Assembly: GCA_034766995.1 (NCBI GenBank)
Contig: CM068313.1
Span: 4,340,461 to 4,404,460 of the forward strand
Direction: 5' to 3'
DNA from: Acanthacorydalis orientalis
Taxonomy: Eukaryota > Arthropoda > Insecta > Megaloptera > Corydalidae
Length of the DNA: 64,000 nt
Part shown: piece by piece, positions 46,113 to 58,117 of the stretch
Position numbering within the stretch: position 1 is the first letter of the stretch
Layout of the letters: every line of letters starts with the position of its first letter
Position numbers and translations under genes: made by a program
The notes under the pieces: model-generated
What the model saw: only the letters and a program-made list of their open reading frames with translations
Told to the model about the DNA's origin: nothing
Databases searched by the model: none

Positions 46113-49100
46113 ACAGTTATGTATGAAAATGTATGGAAAAAAGCAATTGATTTTATATATTTTTCACTTAAATTTATGTGTTATTTATATTACAGAAAAT
46201 AACAGAATATTAATTTGTGGTTAGAACTAAATGTCATGATTACTTTTTATGCTTTTACTTTTTTGTGTTGAAGTAAAAATATATTATTTTTTAATCAGTA
46301 GTTTCTTTTTTACAATTATTGGTTTAATATACATTCTTGTATTTTATATCTTTTTCATTTATCTTTTCTTACAATTCTCTACAACCTTACTTTTACAGTA
46401 CTAATTGAAAATGTGATATTAAATTGAAGCTTGTCTTTATTTTCACAGCTTTTTTTCGACCTACAGTTCATAAAAAGTGTTCTAACCAAAATTGGTCATT
46501 AATTGATTATTAATGATATATGATTCTCTATCTTTTTTATTCCTATAGCTATTTTATCATCATCAAAACACTATGATATGAAAATCTTTCCCAGAATTCA
46601 GTCCTCGCACAGTGGATAAATTCGGTGTCACAAATGATTCTTTCACACACCCCACAAATAACAAAAGGATCTTGACAAAAATGTCAATAATTGATTATTG
46701 ATCATTCATTCTAATTGTTACTAATTCTTATTTCAATGACGATGTCATCATCTTCAAAACAACAAGGATTACAAAAATCTACTATTTATCTCTAGACTAC
46801 TTCTATTTGATGATTGGAACTGAATTCTTCTCTGTACACCTGTATCTTCTTCTGTATCTGTATCTTCTTGATACTTTTCTGGAAATTATTCTATCCTTAC
46901 TACCAATTTTTGATTTGTTTTCTTCTTGGACTTGTTTTGTCTAACTTATTTCTTTTCTAAGGAACATTTTAAGAAACCTAGTGATCTTGTCAACAAAATC
47001 TGTGTAAATTATCTTCATTATTGAAAATCAAGAAATACATTCTTTCATTGAATTATGTTACTCTTAAATTGTTGATTTAAATTTTACTATAATTTATTTG
47101 CTTATTATTTTTTAATTTGTAATTCTACATAACCTCATTCTTTTTTTAATATTAACCTTTAAATCACTGTACTCAAATCTATGTACATCTGTACTCGAAG
47201 CATTATTGAATTTAATTTGAAACAATTTTAAGTCCATATGACCACTAAAATGTGAATTCTCTTTATACAATCCAGTTTAACTTTTAATTTTATATCTCAA
47301 AATAAAATCTATGTCAATGTATATAATAAAATCTATTCTATGTTCTAATTTATAAATTAGTATCCACTCTAATCAAGGTAATGACCGAATGAATCTTCTA
47401 AATTGAATAAAAATTGACTTAAAAAGAAATAAATTACATATTTACTCAAATAGACTTACTAAGTTATAAAAGTATTTACAAGCACACCTGCCTAGGAGAG
47501 TAAATAAGGTAGTAAAGGTTTCAAAAGGTGTAATCTTTTCTTAATTCCATTGTTAATCTATGGTGCAAAGGTTTTTATTGATGATTGTTAGTCAGTTTAA
47601 CATTAGGATATGTTATTCATTTCAGACTTGAAAGTATTTATGAAAAATTGAACGTACAAACACCCATTTTCTTTATAATTATCTGATTTAATTTTATAAG
47701 CAATGTCATATTTTCAATAAAAATGGGAAACTATCCACGAAACATTCTAAGCACACTAGACGTTCTGCAAACGATTAATAATTTGATGCAGATTTTAATA
47801 ACTTGATGATTGAATAATTTAATCAACACACTTCTTTTAAATCTCCCATTTATTGTCTAATGGAGATGAAAAGAATGGACATATTTTAATCAATAATATA
47901 TTTTTTAATTATTCACCAGGTTTCTATCGTCGTATTTCATTTTTTCAGTTATTTTAATAAGTAATATAGACATAACCTCACATTGTATGAATATTAGTTG
48001 TAACTATTATGTGTTCATTTCAGTCTGTTAGTTTTTTTTTATATGAGATAAAGTAATTATTTATGTATAAAAATAAGGAATGTATTTATAAAAAAAAACA
48101 TATTTCTTCAACTGTCGAACTGTCATATTTATTTATTAATTTTTTTAATAACAAATTCTCCATAACCTCACTCTGTCTCGGCACGAATAGAAATTATTTT
48201 ATTTGTTTACAAATTCTATTGTTTTTTTATTGAAAATGAAACAAACGTTTTTATAATTAATACTTTTCCAATTGTTATTTGATTTGTAATGTCAAACATT
48301 TTTATTTCTAATTTCATTTTAAATAATTCGATATAACCTCATACCTGTCTCAATTCTGAACAAAACTGTAAGTTTTTTAATTCTTTTTATATTTATAGTT
48401 TCATTTTAATTCTTTATACATTTCTTTCTTATTTTATTTTATTTTTGTGTTTTCTTAAAAATAATTCTACATAACCTCACACAATCTCTCTCTTGCAAGT
48501 CAAGACTATGAGATTTAGTTTAAGGATACTCTTTTTATATTCCTATCTATACCTTGAATATTTTGTACGTGTTTCGTAATTTATTGAGAATAAAATAGTG
48601 TTTTCTCGAGCTAAGAACTGGATTTTCTACATTTCATCTCAATTATTATGACTTTATCTTAGTCGTACATTAAAGATTAACTTAATATTTGCCCACTCAG
48701 GTACAAAAAATCAATTCTCAAGAGGTACGAGTCGAATGCCTCATGGGAGTTGGTACCTAAGTGAGACAACAAGTAATTTTTCAATATGTGACTAAGACAA
48801 AGTCATAGTATTTTTTTCGATTTTATTCTGTTTTTAATGTGGTATCTTCTTGTTGTTGACTCACTCAGATATCAATTCCCAGAAGGTATTAGAATCGAAT
48901 GCCCTAAATGAATTGGTCCTGAGTGAAATAACAAGTCACTTTTCATGGTGTAAATAAGACAAACTCGGATTTTTTGATTCTATTCTGTTTTTGTAAAAGG
49001 TTTGTTTCTAAGAATAATTAAGTATTTTAAATTAATTGAAATTACAAATGATAATCACACTTTATACCATTTTTACTTTTAAGAAACATTTATTTTAAAT

Positions 49101-49490
49101 ACTTAAGAAAGAAAGGTAGTTTTTTCGATTTTGTAATTTAAATAGAAAGTAAATTATAAATAAAATACACTGTCAGGACCACAGGTGTAAGAACAGACAA
49201 TTATAATTACAGAATCTTTATAACCCGATAATAAGAACAATAAATGCAGATAAATGAATAGACAGACATCATTATTTATACTACATTATTTATTCACAAT
49301 TTTCTTAAAATAAATACATCTGTTTAACGTTGAGATTCATTTACAATAAATACATTACATACAAAGAAAGAAGTGTTTGTGTTTTCTTAAAGATTTACAT
49401 GTGAAAGAACATTCGAACTAGAGTTATTTTTCTTCCGGATATTAATTGAATAACTTGTTTCAATTTGTGTATACGATTATTATTGTTATT
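44756..49490. other. AT-rich DNA downstream of the allatostatin-CC gene
   Basis: (TA)n tracts are at 45152-45198 (followed by a GA run), 45852-45899 and 46057-46110. A foldback-family copy is at about 46540-46800. From 47.1 to 48.5 kb the phrase cataacctca recurs about every 150-600 bp within a degenerate repeat. At 48691-49000 a 166-bp segment is duplicated. No exon is recognised. Confidence 0.45.
48691..49000. repeat. 166-bp tandem duplication with internal palindromic ends
   Basis: Copies begin cactcaggtac (48698) and cactcagatat (48864) and share gaatgcc.c.tg....ttggt, aacaagt and attctgttttt. Within copy 1, actcaggtac and gtacctaagtg are imperfect inverted repeats about 50 bp apart. Confidence 0.7.
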
Positions 49491-49507
49491 TATTTATTTG
49501 TTTTATT
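49488..49507 (-). terminator. Candidate polyadenylation signals of AstCC
   Basis: On the minus strand AATAAA occurs at 49493-49498 and 49502-49507, about 130-140 nt after the stop codon, a typical position for insect 3' UTRs. Confidence 0.4.
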
Positions 49508-49635
49508 ATTTAATTATTCATTGTGTACAAATCGGGGAAGGGTATAAGAACGTCTCGGATATTATTATATAATAATTGATAAACTTCTGTTGTTGGTTTC
49601 GCTGTACTTTTCCGTGATTCTTTCCGTCGAGCCGA

Positions 49636-49740
49636 TTATTTCCTCTTGAAACACGTGACCGCGTTGAAGTAACATTTTAAGTAGTTGCCGCCTTTTTTCT
49701 GTTGTCCGCTGCTTCTGGACAAACCTCCGATGTCGATCGA
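49636..49740 (-). CDS. AstCC: Allatostatin-CC precursor, terminal exon
   Basis: The exon follows a strong acceptor (tttattctttttccag) and reads in phase 0: SIDIGGLSRSSGQQKK, GGNYLKCYFNAVTCF, KRK, stop (TAA at 49636-49638). The CYFNAVTC ring (two Cys with six residues between) and the final Phe identify the allatostatin C family. The NAVTCF form with a free, non-amidated Phe before basic residues is typical of allatostatin CC; allatostatin C has PISCF. A KK dibasic site before GGN would release a 15-residue peptide with one disulphide, secreted from neurons or endocrine cells. Known CC peptides, as I recall them, have YWRCYFNAVTCF; here YLK replaces YWR. The AstC family acts through somatostatin-like GPCRs. 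No paralogous AstC (PISCF) exon was found in the window. Confidence 0.87.
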   Translation of the reverse strand, partial: SIDIGGLSRSSGQQKKGGNYLKCYFNAVTCFKRK

Positions 49741-50737
49741 CTGGAAAAAGAATAAATGGTAGATGATTTACACGATATATTGTCTGAACGAAATGATTAA
49801 AGTTATACAAAATCGTCAAGTCAGAGATTCACTTTTATAAATGAATTCTTTATTCGACTCACAAACTATAAAAAAAATCTGATCAAAAATGTTCAATAAA
49901 TGATCATTGATGGTTTTTGATTGATTCTGATACGAATTTCTGTGATAATTATATCAAAATAAGATCGTCAAGATACAGAATAATCTTTTTTTTAAAAAAA
50001 AGTAAAAGAATGTTTTTATTATTTTGTATCTTCATACAATAGGTCATATCTTCAATCAATCAATTTCATCTTAAAAATCGACGGAATAAAGAAAGTCTAA
50101 TTACGAAAACCACTACGACCTCCTAAATAAATGACTGCTCGACACAAACTCATCAACAATCAACTCACAATTAATAGCCTCATCATATCGTCACTAGTTT
50201 CTCCCTACATTTACTAAATATTGAATTACGCGCCCATTCTGAATATTTTTTGATCACACATCCTATGCCTATAGACAAGACATGCATCAAGCATTCTGAT
50301 TGGCTATTCAAATAAAACAAAGAATTTAAATGTCAAATATAACAATTCTTGTGTATCATAACAGTTCTTTCATTAAATCTTGCTATCAATACAGGGATCT
50401 CATATTTTATCGCATTCATCAAAATATAACTTTCTACAGATAATTTTTCTTGCCTAATAAGATATGATTTAACTCGGTATGGATTTAGCTACGCTAAACA
50501 TTTATTGAAAATGCAGTGGGTTATTTCTCAGATCGATTGAATTCTCAAATAATTTTTTTATACATTAAGACTGTAATACCAGTATTTCTTTTTTCTTCTC
50601 TAAATGACTTACTGATAATTAACATCAATCACGTTCAAATACCATTTGTTACAATATTCAAAATCGTTTTTATAGACAATTCTATACAGATTGACCAACA
50701 TTTTAATGGGATTTACCGTATATTGAATGAATATATA

Positions 50738-50761
50738 TGAATATGAATATATATATATATA

Positions 50762-50838
<77 letters not shown>
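50738..50838. repeat. Hexanucleotide (TATATG)n microsatellite
   Basis: A (TA)n start passes into about 12 near-perfect tatatg hexamers (50764-50838), the only long hexameric tract in the window. It lies in the AstCC intron. Confidence 0.95.
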
Positions 50839-51118
50839 CAACTTGTCAGTGAAAGATTGATGAGCAAGATAAAAATTTTTGCTGTCTTAAATCTTATCTT
50901 TTCAATCAAAATAACTAGAGTTGGCTAAGAATTGAAATGTCTGAAATAAGAAATACATGATGGGTAGAAAAAACACACTCCCTCGAGTACAATTAAAGCA
51001 ATTACTGAATTTTCTATCAAGAGATGTGAACGAAGACGTTGTAAATGTAATAAGGATTTCCAATGATTGAAAAACTGTTTTATTAAACAACTTCGGCGTT
51101 TAATAACATAGATTATAG

Positions 51119-51159
<41 letters not shown>

Positions 51160-51721
51160 ATATAAAAATTTCTAAATTCTTTTCTTTGCTCTCGTGCTTA
51201 ATGAAATCTTTCTTGTAAACTTTTTTACAAGTATATCGAAGCGATTCGATCCGCATGTAATTAAGTAACGGATTTCGATTATTTAATTATTCGATGATTA
51301 AATATTTGCAAGTAGGTGGAGATTTTCTGCTGATATGAAATCAAACTGTTGTCGGGTATATTTGTTACGGTGTGTTCAATTAAAAAAAAAAGTATACGGA
51401 TTTTTTTAATCCGTCGTTCGTTCGTCGCTGATTTTTATTGTTGAACATTCTTGGCATGTAAAGTAGGAGAAAATAGATTATTTGTAACAGATTTGTGAGT
51501 TATGTTATTCAGAATGTTATCTTGATTGGTGGATTAAATAGGAAAAAATCCAACTTAATTAAATTTATGAATTAAAGTGTTCCGTTTTATGTTTTGTGAG
51601 CAACGGCTGTTATGAATTCAAAAATAAGCCGTGGCTGATTTATATTCATAAGCTGTGCGTGCGTGCTTTAAAGAATATTTAAGCAAAGCCATGAAAGTGG
51701 AAAAAATTTTTTAGAGGTATA

Positions 51722-52008
51722 TTAGGTGCACAAATTAATTCGGTGCCTTTTTCAAAGAAAATGAATGTTTACGGAAAAATGGAATGCATTTCAATCCTTA
51801 ACACATTGTTGACCGGACACGAGTTTACACATACTTATATAAAGTAGTAATTAGTTATAGTAAAGTAACTAGTTAGTAGTAGTTACATAACTTATGCAAC
51901 TTTGAGAGATAAAAGCAGTATAACTTTTCATGAAAGCGTTCTTAATCGTGTTGGATCATGTTTATTTTATTATACTTGGAAACCGTAATTATTTTTGCAT
52001 CAACCTAA
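51722..52008. mobile_element. 287-bp mariner-derived MITE
   Basis: Left end ttaggtgcacaaattaattc and the complement of the right end (ttaggttgatgcaaaaataa) are mariner TIRs of the same type as the element at 21709-22908. TA duplications flank both ends (51720-51721, 52009-52010). The interior has no transposase coding, so it was mobilised in trans by a related mariner. Confidence 0.8.
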
Positions 52009-52189
52009 TATTAAAAACACATCAAAACTTTTTAACTCACACAATAGATTTAAAATCAATATTCAAATCTATTTGAGGATGTCATACGTGCTGAAACTAA
52101 TAGTGAAGAGACACACAGCTGATCGAGAAACACAAAGACGACCAGATCAACTTACTTTTTAAAGACAACTAGATAAACTATATTGTGCA

Positions 52190-52350
52190 AAATTAATCAA
52201 GTGAAGAATTCAATAAAATCTTGGAATGGAAAGTTGCTCAATATTATGTACAATTTATTCCTCGAAATGGAATAAAGTCGGATTTATGGTTTTTTATGAG
52301 TACTTAAATTTTTTTCATGATATATATATATATATGTATATATATGTACA
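52190..52350. repeat. Module A of the composite piggyBac repeat, left copy
   Basis: gtgaagaattcaataaaatc, ggaaagttgctcaatatt and the following short (TA)n/(TATG) tract match modules at 11221, 11662 and 53505. It lies left of the piggyBac relic in the same orientation. Confidence 0.75.
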
Positions 52351-52520
52351 AATGAATTAAAGAATGGATAATTATCCAATTAAAAAATAAACAAACAAAA
52401 CTGTCATACATTCTGTGAAACAGACATGTTTATTGACAGATTTGTTATAAATCTTTTTTTTAAATACAATTGTCAGTGAAGATAATTATTTAATTCACAT
52501 AAAAATAATAAATGTGTTTC

Positions 52521-53488
52521 TTAACCCCTTAAGCGTTTATGTCTAGTATGTTCGTCATGAAAAGAAGGCATTTTTTTAATGTCGAATATACTCGTTATGT
52601 AGAAAATAAATTATTTTTTACTATTTATTGTAAAATTTAGGTAAAAAGAATATATATTTATAGTTTCAACTTATTTTAGAATGTTTCTGACCAGTTTTCT
52701 CTCTGTTTCGTGAAACTTACGTCTGCTATCTAGATAAGGTATTATAGGGTGTAATAGAAAAACTTGTGAACTGAATAATGTTTTTATTTACCCTCCCAGA
52801 TGAGTTTTAATGATAGTGATGAAAATATATCTTCACATCCGTGAAAACGGAAAAGAGCGATAACACCTGTAACGTTTTCTGATGAAAGTAGTGATGAGGT
52901 TGAAGAAGATAATGAACATGCGGTTTTACATACAAGGACACAGAAAAAAAAATAGTAATTTCAACGTTTTCTCATGAGAGTAGTGATGAAAATGAAGATG
53001 GTAACGGGCCCGATAAAGAAAATAAAAATTCAAATGTACAATGGAATATTAGAAGCGAAGAGCGAGTACCATTTAAATTTACTGCTCATACTGGCCCAAA
53101 TTCCACTATTCTTCATTCCTCAAAACAAAATGTGGGTTCTGTATGGAAATTTTTTTAGATTATGACTTACTGAACATAATAGTGGAGCGAACTAATTTTT
53201 ATTCTCAGCAATATTTGGAAAGTCGTCTGGATTTGAAACAACATTCAAGATTAAAAAAATCGATGCCAACAAACAGTAATGAAATAAGATCTGTGAATTA
53301 CTTACCAATAAAATTAAAAAAATTCTCTAAGAAAAAACCAAAAAATCTATCATTTTCTTATGATTTAACTCAATCTTACAGCAAGTGCATTTATTGTGTT
53401 TTCGTCGAGTATACTTGTCATCGCCTATAAATAATTAAGCGTGCAAGTGCATATTCTCAAGATGAAATAAAAACACTTAAGGAGTTAA
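52521..53488 (+). pseudogene. Internally deleted piggyBac element with relic transposase
   Basis: TTAA (52521-52524) is followed by ccccttaagcgttt; the right end reads aacacttaaggag then TTAA (53485-53488). The 14-bp termini match at 12 positions. A relic transposase begins at 52800 (MSFNDSDENISSHP, stop), then an acidic stretch (DESSDEVEEDNEH), and the start of the piggyBac DDE domain: VPFKFTAHTGPNSTIL, then LDYDLLNIIVERTNFYSQQY and HSRLKKSMPTNSNEI. The core catalytic aspartates and most of the domain are deleted; the frame then passes to a C-terminal part with SKCIYCVFVEYTCHR. Stops and two frameshifts make it inactive. Its right end is the module B seen at 11430 and 11880. Confidence 0.8.
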
Positions 53489-53656
53489 ATAGAACAATTT
53501 AATATTCTACTTATTCATATAAAATTTATCAAGTAAAGAATTCAATCGTCTTGAAATGGAAAGTTGCTCAATATTTTATAAATTTATTCCTTGAAATGGA
53601 ATAAATTCAGTTATATTTTTTTATCAGCGGTCAAATACATTTTCCTTGACATATAC

Positions 53657-53717
<61 letters not shown>

Positions 53718-53720
53718 TAA
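53489..53720. repeat. Module A of the composite repeat, right copy, with (TA)n
   Basis: Directly after TTAA the flank atagaacaatttaatattct is the same as after the piggyBac end at 11651, followed by gaattcaatcgtcttgaaa and tttatcagcggtcaaatac, then (TA)n (53660-53718). The shared flank shows that the piggyBac end and module A travel as one block. Confidence 0.8.
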
Positions 53721-54240
53721 GTTGTTGCATATAAAATATCAGTTTTGTAATGGCAACATGTAAAAAAATCCTCGTTAACACTTGAAGGAAACTTTAAAGT
53801 GAACGATCATCAAGTTCCGTGCAGTATCTCCTAGTAATTATTATACGAAACTTTAGTCTAACTTTCGCATCAATTCTATTTAACATCGTGCGGACGCAAG
53901 TTCATTATCCGTGCCGATATTTACTCCATGTTATAAATGAGACGATGGTCAATCGGTGAACATAAGTGCACTCGATGTCGAGTGACCCTTTACCCATTCA
54001 GTGTCCCAATTATAAATGCATTATCTCTTACGAGTTGTCAATTTGAGTCATTATTTCTTACCGCGATCGTTTATCTTCATTATTAACTTATTTTCTGTCT
54101 ATTTTATGTTCTATAAAACAGTTAGGTTTCATTGAATTTAATCGAGTTTAAAATAAATACCCGATTAATTTATTTATTTTTATTAGATCGATACAAAATT
54201 ATTACGGTTTATGACCTTCAAATTCATATCCATTTGTAGC
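53721..54240. other. Non-coding stretch, slightly GC-richer at 53800-54020
   Basis: No gene or repeat is recognised. Confidence 0.4.
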
Positions 54241-54249
54241 AGTTAATAA

Positions 54250-55235
54250 TTAACTTATTAATCATAAGCACCGTCAGAATCGACACGTTTTTCCCAATTA
54301 ATTACAAGTTTATTTATTCCGATGATGTAAAATTCCGGACTTCTCGAGTTGACAAAATCTTGAAATCCACTTTCGGCAGCAGCTTGGTTGTTGAAGACCT
54401 TACCATGTAAGAAGTTGTCGAAATGCTTAAACAAGTGATAATCTGTTGACGAGATGTCTGGTGAGTACGGTCGATGAGGCAATGTGTCATAGCCCAACTC
54501 ATTCAAATTTTGGAGGGTCAATCGTGCGACGTGTGACCATCCATTGTCGTGCAGTAGGATTGGACCTTTTCGATTGGCCAGTGCAGTGACCAGACGTCGC
54601 AGTTATTGGTGAATTTTGTCGATTTTTTGACACTAACTCTGAGCTGTATTTGTTTCGCCAGGATTCGAAAAAAATGTAGCGGATTAAACCGAGCGCAGTC
54701 CACCAAACAGTCTCCATAATTTTCTTTTGATGTGATTTCAGCTTCGCGAAATGCTTTGAGGCTTCATTTTTGTCAAACCATTGTGCAAACCGGTTTCTGT
54801 TCTCTTAAAAAATCCACTTTTCGTCGTATGTTACAATACGATCGATAAATGGTTCGAGGAAAAGAAACATAGAACAAACTTCGTATCGGTATTTTTTTTT
54901 GTTTTCATTCGGCACTCATTTGTCAAGCTTTTTTTTATTTTCCTAGCTGTTTTAAGTGGTCCAAAACTGTTGGATGACTAACGTCTAACTTTTGTGCAAG
55001 CTCTCGAATTGTTATGCGTGGTTATGATTCAACTAACGCCTTCAGTTGTTCGTTATGAATTGAAGAAGGACGCCTATGACCTTCTTTTTTAAAGTTCTCG
55101 TCCCTAGTACGAAATTTTTGGAACCACCATTGTATCGCACGTTCCTTAACAGTACCCACACCAAAAGCAACTTTTTCAGTTCCTAAACAGTAGATTTTTG
55201 TGCGGTTATCTTATTCAGGGATGGGAATTACGAAC
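54250..55235 (-). pseudogene. Degraded mariner transposase, near full length
   Basis: Reading the minus strand from about 55190: GVGTVKERAIQWWFQKFRT (second HTH start), HNEQLKALVES, stop, PRITIRELAQKLDVSHPTVL (second HTH), RIVTYDEKWIF (first catalytic Asp), VDCARFNPLHFF (usual ...WWSA.GLI.Y.FL), LLHDN and ARLTLQNLNELGYDTLPHRP (second catalytic block), YSPDISSTDYHLFKHFDNF (third Asp), and INKLVINWEKRVDSDGAYD with a stop at about 54255. Order and motifs follow the Hsmar2-like mariner plan. Multiple stops and frameshifts show it is dead. No clear TIRs remain. It lies in the AstCC intron on the gene's own strand. Confidence 0.85.
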
Positions 55236-55433
55236 GGAAAATAGTATCAGCCAATTTGAAGCGAATTAATAATAAAACTCAAATCTATTTTACCAGAATA
55301 CTGACCGAAAATTTACCTCAAAATAATATTAACAGGAACGCAATGGATTGACATTTTAATTGAAAAAAACTTCAGTGGTGGTTTGTAAAAAAACGCTCTG
55401 AGAACGATTAACGCTCTGAGAATTATATAATTT

Positions 55434-55526
<93 letters not shown>

Positions 55527-55679
55527 ACATGCAAATACAAACCGGGTTAATTTAAGAAAAAATCTTATACAAACATTTTTATCTCCGAATTGATTTTATA
55601 CTAACATAATTTTTCAATTAAATTTATAACATTTTGATTGGTTTTGTGTATTTAACACAATCACTCATCACCGTTAATG

Positions 55680-55729
<50 letters not shown>

Positions 55730-55775
55730 TGACCGAAAATTCAACCTTTAAAATTGTATGTTTTTACAGTTAACA

Positions 55776-55819
<44 letters not shown>

Positions 55820-57734
55820 GTTGATATTCAATTGGAATATTTTTGTTGATACTGAAAGTAGTTAATATTTATATAAACGTTTACGGAAATGGAAAGAAAA
55901 TAAATATGTGAATATATGCATTTTAAAGACCGGGAAATGATTTTATATAGATAAATTTGATTTGGTTATTGAAATTATTTTTTAGAGTTTATTCTAAGCC
56001 GTTTGCGTGGTTCGATTGAAACGAAAAGTGATTAAATATGGAAAACAGAAAGCGAATGAGAGGATTATGATTAATTTTTCTTAAAAATGTATCATTATAT
56101 GGATGAAAGTTGAAAAAAGTAACTACCTGATAATGAAAAACCTGTATGTATTAGATATAGACATTCATTCGGTGCCTTTAAATTGAATCAATCATAATTC
56201 TGTCACATATTAAAATATTTCCTCAACGTTTCAGGGTTTTGAAGTGTTCAAAAACTCTGTATATCTTGGCTAAACAGTCGGTATAACCTTATAAAAGAAT
56301 ATTGGACACGATGACGTCCGAAAGTCAGTATTTTAGGCAGGGCATACTTTTATCATTCCAGTTGAAGAAATGGTGCCAATTCCTTTTTGTATTGAAAATA
56401 AAGAAGTCATTTTCATAAACAGCATTTCTTTCGGTAATTCATTCGATTTTTGATGTGACATTTTAATAGTTTTTTTATTCTACTCTAAATAATTAGACAC
56501 GCCCTCATTTATTTCTCAATTGTAATGAAAACTATGATTTTTTTTCCATAAATGATTTTATTTTACTCCACAAATCACAAAATACATTTCTGTTGTGAAA
56601 GATTCAGTAAATGATTATTGATCACTTTTGATTGTTGTTTGAGGACATTCTGATGGCGGTGCGTTCATTTTCAGAACATCAAGGAACAGATTTTTTTAAA
56701 AAAAAAGATTAAAGGAAATCAAGTACCAGAAGATAGTTCTGTTCGTTAGAACCCAGTATTAATAAAATCTTCATAACCTCAATCTTACTTAGTAGCAGTC
56801 ATTTTTTTTATATTTATTTACAAATTCTAATCCTTTGTTTATGGAAAATAAAACAATATTTTCGTTTCAATTCTTTTTTCGATTTTTACCTAGATAAATA
56901 TCATAGTAACCGTAACAAACTACGTTTCATTTGTTTTGACAAATTTATTTGCATCAGTCAGTAAGTCGTTTCGAACAGAAAGAAGTTAACAAAGAGTTCT
57001 TATTATTAGAAAAAAATGTTGCGTGGAACTCTCACGCGTTGGAAGTCGAACTTCTTATTGACATTATTTATTTTTGGTGAAGTACCGACGTACTACTAGC
57101 GCCGCCACATCAAGTCAACAGAGCAATGCTACGATCGCGAGGCGAGTGTCATAGGCCTGAATTTTTTGCTATTTGACTATTTGACATAATCTTTTTCTAC
57201 TAATCAAGACTACGAGCTTTTTCGCAAATCATTTTTTTTAATTTTAGAAGTCACAAACACTTCTGATCAAAAATGTTCAGTAATTAATAACAATGGATAT
57301 TTTATGATTATTATTTATGCATTTTAATAGTAACAATCTATCATCCTCAGAGTCGAAATACTGAAAAATCTAACATATTAAGATACTGAAAAAATAGATT
57401 TTTCTATATCTTGATACGCTGGTGACGATGAAATCGGTATCGCATCAATAATAATTAATAATTGTCTATTGTACATTTTTGATCAGAGAAAACGTTATGT
57501 CTTTTGTAAATGAAAAAGGAAATCAACCCGTTAAAATGAATGTAGATAAAATGTCAGAACTATATTACGGTTAAAAAATATCCTTATATCTTTCTGTATC
57601 TTAAAAAGTAATCATATAATTTACTATTTACAAACTCTCAACATTCGCCAGATAATAAAACTCCTCAACTATTAAAGCACAAACATATAGACGCACATCT
57701 CGTGAAACGTTCTGATTTTTATATTTTATTTCAG
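55236..57734. other. AT-rich intron DNA, microsatellites and foldback copies
   Basis: (TA)n tracts are at 55433-55521, 55680-55730 and 55780-55816. Foldback-family copies are at 56530-56720 and 57225-57500. At 57079-57160 is the second copy of the 85-bp repeat found beside the CTCF-like island (32440-32524). No exon is seen. Confidence 0.45.
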
Positions 57735-57770
57735 GTCAACGGGCGTTCGCAGAAGCGTACTGGCCGCAGG
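57735..57770 (+). CDS. Candidate 36-bp micro-exon, plus strand
   Basis: A good acceptor (tttatattttatttcag) precedes and a consensus donor (gtgagtc) follows 36 GC-rich bases in an AT-rich setting. The length is a multiple of three, so inclusion would not shift frame. All three frames are open: VNGRSQKRTGRR, STGVRRSVLAAG (with a split codon), or QRAFAEAYWPQ (with a split codon). I cannot tell the protein. It lies on the opposite strand inside the AstCC intron, so it would belong to an overlapping gene. Confidence 0.4.
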
Positions 57771-58052
57771 GTGAGTCTGTTTTTATTGACTTGTAGATAC
57801 CACAATATTTATCTTTACACACAATAGATATTTGATAACAATGTACTGTGTGATCCATTTTACACGCACGGCACGGTCGCTCTGCCCCGCACGTGCACGA
57901 ATGTTTCGGAAAAGGGAAAAAGAAACACATTAAATGACCTGTAACAGAATCTGTTATCTGTAAGATGAGAGGGATGACGGTGACCGCAATGTCTCGAAAT
58001 ACAAATATAGTTTATGACACATTTCAGCTAAAATATATACTTGTATGTTTAC

Positions 58053-58056
<4 letters not shown>
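57771..58056. other. Intron DNA with GC-richer patch
   Basis: A GC-richer patch at 57860-57905 lies in a 64-codon minus-strand frame containing several Cys (CTCGAERPCRACK). It has no clear splice pattern and is not called as a gene. Confidence 0.3.
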
Positions 58057-58115
<59 letters not shown>

Positions 58116-58117
58116 CG
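58057..58117. repeat. (TA)n microsatellite
   Basis: TA tract close to the donor side of the AstCC intron. Confidence 0.95.

Noticed and set aside
49565..49819. 84-codon minus-strand frame (LLKMLLQRGHVFQEE...)
   Set aside because: It is the shadow frame of the AstCC terminal exon; the neuropeptide frame has the acceptor and the conserved ring.
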